DNA of 64,000 nucleotides, from positions 1 to 64,000 of the forward strand of contig JACQUA010000106.1 in assembly GCA_016210565.1 (NCBI GenBank), written 5' to 3'. The notes below the pieces were generated by a model. The model saw only the letters and a program-made list of their open reading frames with translations, was not told where the DNA came from and searched no databases. The position numbers and the translations under genes were made by a program. How positions within the stretch are numbered: position 1 is the first letter of the stretch; every line of letters begins with the position of its first letter. This document shows positions 43,771 through 51,930 of this stretch, piece after piece. The stretch comes from Chloroflexota bacterium (GTDB taxonomy: Bacteria; Chloroflexota; Dehalococcoidia; JACQUA01).

Positions 43771-43940
43771 GCAGCACCACAGGCCACCGTGCCTGTGAGC
43801 GATGAACCAGACAAACGTTGATTCTATTCTATTCCCAGGTGTTAGGAGACGGAAACCAGGGCCCGACAGCGGTCATTTAAAGAGCGAGCCGACATCGCCG
43901 AAATCCGACCCGCACAGACACGGTGGCCTGTGGTACCGGT
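43771..43940. repeat. Inverted repeat ACCACAGGCCACCGTGCCTG
   Basis: Left arm GCAGCACCACAGGCCACCGT then GCCTGTGAGC; the right arm (43911-43940) is its inverse with few changes (CGCACAGACACGGTGGCCTG then TGGTACC). The 170-base element fills the gap between the S and E mutase genes, which elsewhere overlap or hold mutL, so it may be an insertion. Confidence 0.6.
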
Positions 43941-43977
43941 TGGCAGCGCTGTCACGCCAGTACAGGATCGAGGACAA

Positions 43978-44397
43978 TCACCCGCAAGCCCGCTGCAGGT
44001 CCCGGTTCAGGTCATCGATGGCCGTCCGAGGCGAGGTGCCCGGGGGATAGACCCGGTCGAAACCCAGCTCTTTGAACCGCTTTTCGGTCGACTCCCACGG
44101 CTGTTTGCTGGACTCCAGGATCCCCCCGATATACAGGAGGACGTCCTTCAGCCCGGCCTCGACGCACTTCTCCTTGAAGCCCTCGCAGTCCAGCGCGGCC
44201 ATGCCGTAGAGCGAAGAGACGAAGATGGCGCCGGCGTTGGATTCGGTGGCGGCGTCAATGAACTCCTCCTGCGAGACCATGGCGCCGAGGCTGATTACGT
44301 TGAACCCTGCCCGTTCCAACGCGATGCTGACGATCTTTATGCCGACGCAGTGCGCGTCGGCGCCGATAACGCCGGTGATAACGGTCTTGCTTTTCAT
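43978..44397 (-). CDS. glmS: Glutamate mutase sigma-subunit-like B12-binding protein
   Basis: 139 residues, the normal size for the cobalamin subunit of glutamate mutase (not glucosamine synthase and not mismatch MutS). Asp14-Ala-His16-Cys-Val-Gly19 is the DXHXXG motif whose His replaces the lower axial base of cobalamin; SSLYG (about 61) and GGIL (about 91) are the other two corrinoid-binding loops. It partners the E subunit downstream. It follows the flavoprotein gene at 44505 by 107 bases, too short for a full cobalamin riboswitch. Confidence 0.9.
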   Translation of the reverse strand: MKSKTVITGVIGADAHCVGIKIVSIALERAGFNVISLGAMVSQEEFIDAATESNAGAIFVSSLYGMAALDCEGFKEKCVEAGLKDVLLYIGGILESSKQPWESTEKRFKELGFDRVYPPGTSPRTAIDDLNRDLQRACG

Positions 44398-44467
44398 ACA
44401 CGTTCCCCGTTCGTTATTCCAATCTGGTGGTTAATCTGGCGAAATCTTGTGGTTTTTGTTCATCTCT

Positions 44468-44487
44468 CACCCCGACTCGTCGGGGTG
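44468..44487. terminator. CCCCGA/TCGGGG hairpin
   Basis: CACCCCGA-CTCG-TCGGGGTG, a perfect 8-bp stem in the 107-base gap between the flavoprotein and the mutase S gene, without a T-run. It is one of five copies of a similar tetraloop hairpin in the window and may be an RNA processing or attenuation site. Confidence 0.4.
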
Positions 44488-44504
44488 GTACCGTGGGAGC
44501 TGGG

Positions 44505-46445
44505 TCAGATTTGCCGGCCCACGAAGTTCCCTTCCAGGATGGCCTCGGTCAGGTTGCGCGGCTTCTTGCAGTCGCCAACGGAGTACACCGCCCGGACTTT
44601 TCCTGCCAGGGCGGCAGAGAGACCGTCATTGGAAACGGCCCCCAGCGCCAGCACCACGGTGTCGGCGGCGATGGACTGCTTTTTGCCGTCTTTGCCCGCC
44701 ACGAGCACGCCTGCCGCAGTAATCTCCCGGACCGTTGTTTCGGTCAGAACATCGACTTTGAACTCCGCCAGCTTCTGCGTGATGTAAGCCAGGTTCCACA
44801 GGCCCATGCCCGCCGCAATCTCGGGCAGCATCTCAATGATGGTCACGCTCTCCGCCAAGCCCTTTTCGGCCAGGAAATCGGCCGTCTCCGCCCCCACCAT
44901 GCCGCCCCCGGCCACCACCACCCTCTTGCCCACCTTGACCTCCTGCCGGAGGACATACGCGGCGCAGACTACGTTCTTGCCGTGAACTCCCGGGATTCCC
45001 GGCACGCAGGGAGTGGCGCCGGTGGCAATGATAACTGCGTCGGGGTTGTATTTTCCGACTAGCTGCGGAGTGGCTTCGACGCCGAGTTCGATCTTCACGC
45101 CGGCCTTCCGGCACTCCCGGGCGCGCCAGCCGATGACGTAGGGCATGAAGTGGTCTTTGCCGATGGGCAGGGCGGCCACCCTGATCTGCCCGCCGAGCTC
45201 GTTTTCCTTTTCCAGAAGGGTCACCCGGTGTCCCCGGAGCGCGGCCACCCGGGCGGCCTCCAGTCCGGCGGGGCCACCGCCAACCACCACCACCGTCTTT
45301 GGATATAAAGCCCATACGACGGAGGAATAGACCTCCCTGCCCGTCGCCGGGTTCTGCGTGCAGCATATCTTCTGCTGGGTAACCGCCGTGGTGTCGTTGC
45401 AGGCATTGCAGAGGATGCACCGGGAGATGTCCTCGATGCGGCCCGTCCTGAGCTTTTCCGGCAACTCGGGATCCGCCAGCAGGGGACGGCCCAGCACGAT
45501 GGCGTCAGCCTTACCCTTTTCCAGTATTTCCTCCATCAGCTCGGGCTCGTGTACCTGGAACGTGGCGAAGACGGGGATGTTCACTTCTTTCTTGAGGGGT
45601 TCCGTGTACTTGACGGTGGCCGCCCGGGGGCTCCTCATGGCCTGGGTGCCCTCGCCGGTGTGAAAGGTCTCGTAGTTCCCCAGCATGGGCGAGACATAGG
45701 CGATGCCCGCCTCCGCCAGCCGCTTGACGAAGACCCTCGACTCATCGAAGGTCACGCCCCCGGCCATCCTCTCGTCCAGGACGACCCGGTAGCCGACGGG
45801 GAACTCCGGGCCGCATTTCTGCTTGATCTGGCGGACGATTTCCAACGGCAGCCGGATGCGGTTTTCAAAGGTAGATCCCCAGCCGTCCTGCCTCCTGTTG
45901 GTGTGCGGTGAGACGAACTGCTGCAGCAGGTAGGATGTTCCGCCGTGGATCTCTACCATGTCGAACTCGGCGAATTTGGCGCGGTAGGCGGCCTCGGCGA
46001 AAAGCCTGATGACCTCGGCGATCTCCTCAACGGTTATCTGCCTGGACTCCACGAAGCCGCGGCCGCCGGATTTCCGGCAGGCGATGCCGGAAGGGGAAAT
46101 GGGATCGACACCCCACATCCCCACGTGCCGCAGTTGGATGCAGGCCAGAGCTCCGTTCAGGTGGATGGCCTCGGCCAGCTCGTGCAGGCCGGCGAGGTAG
46201 GCGTCGCTGTTGATCCTGACGTTCGGCCTGATCCGGGGGTGGCGGTCTTCGATTTCCGACGATTCGATGGTGATCATGGCCGCGCCGCCCTTCGCCTCGG
46301 AGGCGTAGTGCTGCAGCAACTGCGGCGATACTTCCCCGCTGGTCAGCGACAGCCTGGTGGTGATGGGCGACTTGATGATGCGGTTCTTCAACGTGTGCGG
46401 GCCGATTTTCAGGGGTTGAAATAACTTAGTGAAGGTTTCTGTCAT
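44505..46445 (-). CDS. Old-Yellow-Enzyme/FadH-type FMN-FeS-FAD oxidoreductase
   Basis: 646 residues from ATG 46445 (ribosome site AAGGAG); the frame extends further up through a repeat but without support. Residues 1-335 form the FMN TIM barrel (LFQPLKIGPHTLKNRI, HGGTSYLLQQFVSP, IVLGRPLLADPE). Cys343, Cys346, Cys349 and Cys361 bind a 4Fe-4S cluster, with CX2CX2C rather than the CX2CX3C of FadH. The C-terminal half binds FAD (VVVGGGPAGLEAARVAALRG) and NAD(P)H (VVVAGGGMVGAETADFLA). Relatives reduce 2,4-dienoyl-CoA or other activated C=C bonds. It lies between UbiD-1 and the mutase genes and probably reduces an unsaturated pathway intermediate. Confidence 0.88.
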   Translation of the reverse strand: MTETFTKLFQPLKIGPHTLKNRIIKSPITTRLSLTSGEVSPQLLQHYASEAKGGAAMITIESSEIEDRHPRIRPNVRINSDAYLAGLHELAEAIHLNGALACIQLRHVGMWGVDPISPSGIACRKSGGRGFVESRQITVEEIAEVIRLFAEAAYRAKFAEFDMVEIHGGTSYLLQQFVSPHTNRRQDGWGSTFENRIRLPLEIVRQIKQKCGPEFPVGYRVVLDERMAGGVTFDESRVFVKRLAEAGIAYVSPMLGNYETFHTGEGTQAMRSPRAATVKYTEPLKKEVNIPVFATFQVHEPELMEEILEKGKADAIVLGRPLLADPELPEKLRTGRIEDISRCILCNACNDTTAVTQQKICCTQNPATGREVYSSVVWALYPKTVVVVGGGPAGLEAARVAALRGHRVTLLEKENELGGQIRVAALPIGKDHFMPYVIGWRARECRKAGVKIELGVEATPQLVGKYNPDAVIIATGATPCVPGIPGVHGKNVVCAAYVLRQEVKVGKRVVVAGGGMVGAETADFLAEKGLAESVTIIEMLPEIAAGMGLWNLAYITQKLAEFKVDVLTETTVREITAAGVLVAGKDGKKQSIAADTVVLALGAVSNDGLSAALAGKVRAVYSVGDCKKPRNLTEAILEGNFVGRQI

Positions 46446-46506
46446 TTTCGATAGCTCCTTGCGTTGCGGTTCGAGATGAAGGCCAACGCCGGCCCAATGC
46501 GGGCTC

Positions 46507-46603
46507 TCACAGGCACGGCGGCCTGCGGTACCCCCGGGGGTGCGGTGGGTTCGACCAGCCATCCGGCACTCCCACCTCCCTTCTGTGCTTAACCCACCCT
46601 ACC
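46507..46603. repeat. 97-bp direct repeat, copy 1
   Basis: Starts TCACAGGCACGGCGGCCTGC and ends GTGCTTAACCCACCCTACC. It matches 63903-63999 in the same orientation with one difference that I can see (TTCGACC versus TTCGCCC). It joins an arm of the GGCCACCGTG family to a GTAGGGTGGGTTAAG arm. It overlaps the stop codon of the UbiD-1 gene. Confidence 0.8.
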
Positions 46604-48038
46604 TGGGCTCGTGCTCAAACAGCGGCGCCCATTTTGCCTCTGTTCTTTCCATGACTTCGGCGCTGGGTTTGATGGAGCGGGGGAAATCCTTTATCCAGTG
46701 GTATGGCTTACAGGCCATGATGATCCCTCCGGAGTGGGTCAGATCCCCGCGCTGCCTCTTCTCCGGCGGCAGCAGCGGGTCCAGACTGGTTCCCCAACAC
46801 CCCCTGACTATGTCGACGTCTTCGGGGTCGGCCCTCGTTCCCAGCGCCCACAGGACTTCGGATATGTTGGACGGGTCCACGTCCTCGTCCACCACTATTA
46901 TCCAGCGCCACATGTAGGCAGCCGCCGATGATCCCGCGGCTGCCAGGGCTACCCTCTTGGCATGCCCTCCGTACTTTTGTTCTACTGAGATCACCACCAT
47001 GCACCGGGGGCCGGCCTCCTTATAGTGCCAGACTCCCCTTATGCCAGGGATTTGCCCGTCGAGTTCAGCCCAGAGGGCCGCCGAACGCCTCAGGCTAACC
47101 GCCAGGCTGTGGGTATTGTAGATGTTGGGGCCGGCGCCCTGGAGGACCGGGTTATTCCGGTGAAGCACTGCCTTGACCCTGAAGACCGGCTCGGGCCTGG
47201 CGCCGCTGCCGTAATATCCTGTCCATTCGCCGAACGGGCCTTCTACCCTGGTCTCAACTTCGGGAGGGACGATTTCGCCTTCCAGGATTATCTCAGCGGC
47301 GGCCGGAAGCGGCAGGTCGGTGACGACGCCCTTCATTACCTCGACGGGCTTACCCATCAGTCCCCCTGCGTAATCATATTCGGAAACCCCAAAGGGGAGT
47401 GAAATGCCGCTCATCGCCCATAGGAGCAGGCCCTGTCCACAGCTAACAGCAGCCGGGCAACTCAGGCCCTTCGCCCAGTATTTTCTCCTGATGATGTCGC
47501 CCTGGTTCCCCGGTGAGATGTAGACCGTGGCCACCGACCTGTCGTGGACCTGGACCCGGTAGGTCCCGAGATTGATCCAGCCCCCATCTGGGTCCCGCAT
47601 TATCACCATGCACCCCGTGCCGATGTACCTGCCGCCATCGAATTCGTGCCACCTCGGCGCCGGGAACTGGAACAGGTCAACTTCGTCGCCGAGGCGGATG
47701 TTCTCTTTAGCCGGCCCGGACGGAACTTCGACCGGAGGCAACAGTTCGATCTTCCGCTCCATCCTGTCCCGCCATGCCTTTACCAGTTGTATTCCCCTCG
47801 CTTCCAACGGCAGCCCCAGAGCCAGGGCATTCCTTCTCTGCGTGGCAAAGAGGTTGGCGGCGACCCGGTAACCAGGCTGGTAGCCTTTGATCCTGTCAAA
47901 AAGGAGCAGAGGCGAATCGGGCAGAGAAGCCTGCCAGGTGGTTATGTTGCCGATCTCCAGGTCCCAATCGGCGTTCTCGACCAGTTTGCATTCGCCGAGC
48001 TCGCGCGCCCGGTCTATGAAGGCTCTAAGATCATCCAT
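46599..48038 (-). CDS. UbiD-family decarboxylase 1
   Basis: 479 residues, full family length. FPAPRWHEFDGGRYIGTG, the DGGWINLGTYRVQVHDR strand, PAAAEIILEGEI and EGPFGEWTGYY (the conserved Glu residues near the prenylated-FMN site) and VDEDVDPSN are all present. UbiD enzymes need prenylated FMN and decarboxylate or carboxylate unsaturated or aromatic acids. No UbiX flavin prenyltransferase is in the window. It lies between TctB and the flavoprotein; a paralogue is at 54491-55918. Confidence 0.92.
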   Translation of the reverse strand: MDDLRAFIDRARELGECKLVENADWDLEIGNITTWQASLPDSPLLLFDRIKGYQPGYRVAANLFATQRRNALALGLPLEARGIQLVKAWRDRMERKIELLPPVEVPSGPAKENIRLGDEVDLFQFPAPRWHEFDGGRYIGTGCMVIMRDPDGGWINLGTYRVQVHDRSVATVYISPGNQGDIIRRKYWAKGLSCPAAVSCGQGLLLWAMSGISLPFGVSEYDYAGGLMGKPVEVMKGVVTDLPLPAAAEIILEGEIVPPEVETRVEGPFGEWTGYYGSGARPEPVFRVKAVLHRNNPVLQGAGPNIYNTHSLAVSLRRSAALWAELDGQIPGIRGVWHYKEAGPRCMVVISVEQKYGGHAKRVALAAAGSSAAAYMWRWIIVVDEDVDPSNISEVLWALGTRADPEDVDIVRGCWGTSLDPLLPPEKRQRGDLTHSGGIIMACKPYHWIKDFPRSIKPSAEVMERTEAKWAPLFEHEPR

Positions 48039-48135
48039 TTGTCCTCCATGGGTTCACTGCCTCCCCCTTTCGCAAAAAGGGGACAGATGGGGATTTTCCC
48101 CTTGCAGCAACAAGGCTTTTCAAATCCCCGTTAAT

Positions 48136-48153
48136 CCCCCTTTCCAAAGGGGG
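48136..48153. terminator. CCCCCTTT/AAAGGGGG hairpin
   Basis: A perfect 8-bp stem with CC loop in the short gap between the TctB stop and the UbiD-1 start. Related CCCCTTT...AAAGGGG tracts lie at 48060-48085, 42296-42312 and 57290-57312, so it is a dispersed motif. It may modulate expression between the transporter and decarboxylase genes. Confidence 0.4.
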
Positions 48154-48172
48154 AGAAGAATTGAGCGCCTCC

Positions 48173-48628
48173 TCACAATCCTAACCAGCGCGGGACCATA
48201 CCCTCGATCCGCGGTGTCTCGAAGGCCTGACCGAAAAGGCCCCAGTTAAGGAGGACCGCCACCGCTGCCGCCAGGGCGCCGCTCAGGAGCCACCCCACAC
48301 CTTTCACCTTCAGATAGGCGAACACGAACAAGGCCGCGGAGAGCACGAAGCCGAACAACCAGGCCGCCGCGACGAACGCGGCTATGCCCCCGAAGAAAGC
48401 TATCTCTTTGCGTGGGCCTGCCTTCGCCTCAACGGGGCTCGCGACGCCGGGCTTGCGGGCGGCCAGCGCCTCCTTGATAAAAGTGATACCCATCAAGACG
48501 AAGCCGGGGATAGCAACGACCCAGGCGTAGAGCCGCGGCCCTGCCGGCCATCCCCGGGAAGCCAGAATACCAAACCCAAAGGCCGCCGTGATCGCCAGGG
48601 AGGTAACTATCGCCAGCCTGAATTTCAA
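48173..48628 (-). CDS. tctB: Tripartite tricarboxylate transporter small membrane subunit (TctB)
   Basis: 151 residues beginning at TTG 48628, whose bases overlap the TctA stop (TTGA), with GAGGCAGG upstream; no ATG gives this frame. Four hydrophobic helices (LAIVTSLAITAAFGFGILAS, YAWVVAIPGFVLMGI, IAFFGGIAAFVAAAWLFGFV and the closely following LSGALAAAVAVLLNWGLF) match the TctB fold. It is co-translated with TctA, the large permease. Confidence 0.8.
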   Translation of the reverse strand: MKFRLAIVTSLAITAAFGFGILASRGWPAGPRLYAWVVAIPGFVLMGITFIKEALAARKPGVASPVEAKAGPRKEIAFFGGIAAFVAAAWLFGFVLSAALFVFAYLKVKGVGWLLSGALAAAVAVLLNWGLFGQAFETPRIEGMVPRWLGL

Positions 48629-50103
48629 GTTCCTGCCTCGAGGGTCTTCTTCCCCCCCATTGCCCCGTAAACGAAGCTCGCGATGATCAGGACTCCGATA
48701 CCGATGACCCCCGGGCGCAGGAGCCAGGCGGCGCCATATCGCGTGGTCGAGATGAAAAGGAACTTCTCCAGGACGGGACCCAGTACCAGTCCCAGGACCA
48801 GGGGCGGTCTGGGCCAACCAAGTCTCTTGAGAACGTAGCCCAGGATGCCGAAGAAGACCAGCGTGTAGAGGTCCCACATGCTGGCGGTGGTCATCGCGGC
48901 GCCGGCGAAGATGAACACCAGTATAAGGGGCGCCAGAAAGCGAACGGGGAGCTGAAGGACCTTGGCGATCTGGGTCGAAAGGGCCATGCAGAGCACGGCG
49001 GCAATCACGTTTCCGACGGCGATGCCCCAACCCATGGTAAACACCAGGTCCAGGTGCTTGGTGAAGAAGTCAGGGCCCGGAACTATCCCCAGCATCAGGA
49101 ACGCTGCCAGGTAAAGCACCATGCTTGTGCTGCCGGGTACCGCGAAGGCAATGGTGGGCAGCAGGTCCCCACCCAGACTGGCGTTGTTGGCAGCCTCCGG
49201 GGCAATCACGCCCCGCACGTCGCCCTTGCCGAAATTCTGGTTGTTCTTGCAGGTCTGGGCTGCCGTTCCGTAGGCCACCCAGGTAGCTGATCCACCGCCC
49301 ACCGCGGGCACTACGCCCATCCAGACGCCTATGGCGGAGGAACGCAAGACGAGGAACCAGTTCCGCAGGGTATCTCTCACGCCGGTCAGAACGCCTTTAC
49401 CGATCCTTTGGACGTCATAGACGGAGGTCTTGCCCCTGATGGCCAGATCGGCCATTTCGGCGAACCCGAACAGGCCGAGAACGGCAGGCAGGAGGGGCAA
49501 CCCGTCGACCAGGTACGGAACGCCGAAAGACCAGCGGTAGACGCCTGTCTGGGGATGCAGACCTATCTGGCCGATAAGGAGTCCCAGCAGGCCCAACCCC
49601 ATGCCTATCACCGGCCGGCGTCCGCTGAGCACGCCGACCACAGATAGTCCTGTCAGCGCCACCATGAAAAGCTCCGGCGACCCCATAAGAAGCACCAGGG
49701 GTTGAACGATGGGAACAGTCGCCATCAGAAAGACCGCGCCAACCAGGCCTCCTATCAGGGAAGCCGTGTAGGCAGCGCCCAGGGCGCGGGCGCCTTCCCC
49801 TCTCATGGCCATAGGGTGACCATCGACGACGGTGCACATCGCCGCGCCCGTGCCTGGCACACTGAAAAGAACCGCCGGGATGGTGTCTCCTGTGTGGACG
49901 GCGGCCCCAACCCCAATGAACAGGAGCAACGCCTTTTCCGGCGGGAGTCCAACAATGAACGGAAGGAACATTACCAGCGCCGTAATGCCGCCTATCCCTG
50001 GCACCGCGCCGAATACGATGCCGGCCACCACTCCGAGCAGCAGCAAACCGAAGCCCTCGGGCGAAAACAGGTTGCCCAGGCCGCTCGCCATGGCTTCTAG
50101 CAT
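48625..50103 (-). CDS. tctA: Tripartite tricarboxylate transporter large permease (TctA)
   Basis: 492 residues, about 12 membrane helices, the usual length of TctA. Conserved loops GAVPGIGGITALVMFLPF near the N-terminus and GVVPAVGGGSATWVAYG in the middle are the duplicated signature. It imports a carboxylate with sodium or proton symport, delivered by TctC, which is encoded upstream. This is the only complete transporter in the window and makes a carboxylic acid the likely substrate of the neighbouring catabolic genes. Confidence 0.93.
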   Translation of the reverse strand: MLEAMASGLGNLFSPEGFGLLLLGVVAGIVFGAVPGIGGITALVMFLPFIVGLPPEKALLLFIGVGAAVHTGDTIPAVLFSVPGTGAAMCTVVDGHPMAMRGEGARALGAAYTASLIGGLVGAVFLMATVPIVQPLVLLMGSPELFMVALTGLSVVGVLSGRRPVIGMGLGLLGLLIGQIGLHPQTGVYRWSFGVPYLVDGLPLLPAVLGLFGFAEMADLAIRGKTSVYDVQRIGKGVLTGVRDTLRNWFLVLRSSAIGVWMGVVPAVGGGSATWVAYGTAAQTCKNNQNFGKGDVRGVIAPEAANNASLGGDLLPTIAFAVPGSTSMVLYLAAFLMLGIVPGPDFFTKHLDLVFTMGWGIAVGNVIAAVLCMALSTQIAKVLQLPVRFLAPLILVFIFAGAAMTTASMWDLYTLVFFGILGYVLKRLGWPRPPLVLGLVLGPVLEKFLFISTTRYGAAWLLRPGVIGIGVLIIASFVYGAMGGKKTLEAGT

Positions 50104-50131
50104 GCTTGCGTGTCACCTCCGGTTGCCATGC

Positions 50132-50304
50132 TGTCATTACGAGCGAAGATCGTGTAGGGTGGGTGAAGCGCGATGGGGCGGGCTGGGGCGAGGGTGGTTG
50201 CGCGGAACCCACCGTGTGCCGTCCGAGCATGGGATTGCTTCGTCACTTCGTTCCTCGCAAAGACGGATCGTTTTTCATCGTTCATCGTCCCGACTCGTCG
50301 GGAT
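50132..50304. repeat. Composite repeat between TctA and TctC
   Basis: TGTCATTACGAGCGAAGATC, then a GTAGGGTGGGTGAAG...GAACCCACC unit (50154-50217), then GGATTGCTTCGTCACTTCGT plus TCCTCGCA (the inverse of the first part), then a TCCCGA-CTCG-TCGGGA hairpin (50288-50303). Outer arms resemble the common TGTCATTGCGAGCGAAG/CTTCGTTCCTCGCAATGACA intergenic element. No gene. Confidence 0.55.
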
Positions 50305-50382
50305 GGCCGATTGTGTTGGATTTGGTGCTTCGAGTCTGGAGTTTATCCTGGTCATTTGTCATTCGGACTTCGTCATCAGCCT

Positions 50383-51609
50383 TCAGGGTGCTTCCTTCAG
50401 CAACGCTACTATTTCGGCCGGGGTATCCAGGAACTTCTGCCATTGGCGCGCTATTTCGTCTCCGAACAGGTAGCCACGCTCCGTGTCTTTGGTACCGACC
50501 TGGGTCACTGCGAAGTCCTTGAATTCCTCAGAAGCCATCAACGCTTTGATGCCGGTCTTCAGGGTTTCCACGGCTTCAGGCGGTATGTCCGTTTGCACCA
50601 TCAGGGGTATGGGTATTTGTCTCAGGAGAATGAGAGCCTTCAATCCCTCCCAGTCTTTGCCGCCGGGCGGCTTGTTGAGCATTTCCTGGTGGACCTCCGT
50701 TATCGTGGGGATAGTGGCGATGGCGGGACTCCGGCGCATGTCTCCCCCGATGCCATCCTGGAATAAGGGCACAACCTGGCCGGCGGCCGCAATCGATGCG
50801 AAATCGGAACTCCAGACGCCGCTGCCCTGGGATGACATATCCAGCTCGCCCTTGAGGACCGCCAGTTTGGTCTCGTTAAGGCTGCTGTAGCCGAATACCT
50901 GCTTGATGGGGAAGCCCAGGACCTTCTCAAGGTATTTCTCCTTGAACGACTGGCTCGATACGACGGTTTGTCCAATGGTTATGGGGCGGCGCAAAGCTAC
51001 CAGTTCTTTGACGTTGCGGACCTTTAGCTTGCCGTCTACGTACCAGAAGGTGGACTGGGTGGTGGACAGGATCGGCGCTGCCTTGCGGATATCGTAGTTG
51101 TGTCCCTGGGCCTCGCTTAGCCACGCCATCTGCACGCCTCCCGTGGCTACTGCCCAGGTCAGGCCATCCGGCTTGGCTTGGAGAAAATATTGCATGCCTG
51201 TAGCGCCGCCGCCGGCCTGGCGGTTCTCATAAACGATCCGGGGATTACCTATGTGCTTCGCCAGATACCCGGTGAGGCTTCTCCCCACGGTATCCGGACC
51301 ACCCCCGACCCCGGCCGCGATGACCACGGTAACGGTCTTGCCCTGGTAAAAGGGCCCCTTCGCGGGGACTGGCGATGGCTTAGTCGGCGCCGGGGTGGTC
51401 TGTGCTGGTGTGGGTTTGGCAGCCGGGGGTGGGGTTGGCGTCAGCGCCGGCCCGGCCGCCGGCGGCTGGAATGGCGTCGGCGCCGCTGTTGGCGGAGGGG
51501 GAGGTGTGGGTGTTGGTTGGGCGCAGCCGCCAGCAAGCGCTGTAGCGGCGACCAGAAACAGCAACAACGATACACCAAACATGACCCCAAAACCCGTTCT
51601 TCTTTCCAT
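50383..51609 (-). CDS. tctC: Tripartite tricarboxylate transporter solute receptor (TctC/Bug)
   Basis: 408 residues. Lipoprotein signal with lipobox LAGGC (Cys29) followed by an unusually long Pro/Thr/Ala-rich linker of about 65 residues (tandem PTP/APTP units), then a Bug-type domain starting GKTVTVVIAAGVGGGPDTVG, with NRQAGGGATG the ligand-binding loop. It binds a carboxylate outside the cell and hands it to TctAB. First gene of the leftward operon; it is divergent from the M24 gene at 51931. Confidence 0.9.
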   Translation of the reverse strand: MERRTGFGVMFGVSLLLFLVAATALAGGCAQPTPTPPPPPTAAPTPFQPPAAGPALTPTPPPAAKPTPAQTTPAPTKPSPVPAKGPFYQGKTVTVVIAAGVGGGPDTVGRSLTGYLAKHIGNPRIVYENRQAGGGATGMQYFLQAKPDGLTWAVATGGVQMAWLSEAQGHNYDIRKAAPILSTTQSTFWYVDGKLKVRNVKELVALRRPITIGQTVVSSQSFKEKYLEKVLGFPIKQVFGYSSLNETKLAVLKGELDMSSQGSGVWSSDFASIAAAGQVVPLFQDGIGGDMRRSPAIATIPTITEVHQEMLNKPPGGKDWEGLKALILLRQIPIPLMVQTDIPPEAVETLKTGIKALMASEEFKDFAVTQVGTKDTERGYLFGDEIARQWQKFLDTPAEIVALLKEAP

Positions 51610-51930
51610 TTTTGCCCCCTTTGTTCCTCAGTTCTCCAGAAGATGTGTCCCGGCGTTTCCCGGAGCCCTCTGCATCCCTGTCAGCGGAAAAATGGCCGAG
51701 GGCGCCCACACATTCCTGAGTCGTGGGCATTTTACATCGCTACGCCATAGCCGTCAAGGAGCTTGACAATCTGAACCGCGCCGATTTAGAATTGCGGCGC
51801 TGGGGCAGATAAACCCCGGATAATGCATGCGCCGGGTGGGCGTAGCCGTCCCGATTCATCGGGGCGGGGGTGGGGAAAGGTTCAGTCGCCGGCCGGAGCG
51901 TGTATGAGACGGGATATAGGAGTGTAAGTC
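51610..51930. promoter_or_regulatory. Divergent promoter region, tctC and M24a
   Basis: 321 bases between divergent operons. It contains a partial palindromic repeat (51811-51880) and otherwise no gene. I could not identify a convincing -35/-10 pair or operator. The M24a gene is preceded by GATATAGGAGTG, a good ribosome site. Confidence 0.4.
51811..51880. repeat. AATTATGCAT repeat, partial copy 4 (inverted)
   Basis: AACCCCGGATAATGCATGCG, GGGCGTAGCC, a TCCCGA-TTCA-TCGGGG hairpin and CGGGGGTGGGGAAAGG are the inverse of the family core at 7480 and 23469. The far end is missing. Confidence 0.5.

Noticed and set aside
44398..44504. Cobalamin riboswitch upstream of the mutase S gene
   Set aside because: Only 107 bases are available and no B12-box-like sequence was seen; the hairpin there is a dispersed repeat.
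46446..46562. 39-residue N-terminal extension of the FadH-like protein
   Set aside because: It is translated 97-bp repeat sequence; the same peptide appears from the repeat copy near 63903, so it is not part of the enzyme.
48629..49030. Upstream extension of the TctB frame to 49030
   Set aside because: It would overlap TctA by 400 bases, with Arg/Pro-rich shadow sequence; the TTG at 48628 overlapping the TctA stop with a ribosome site is the better start.
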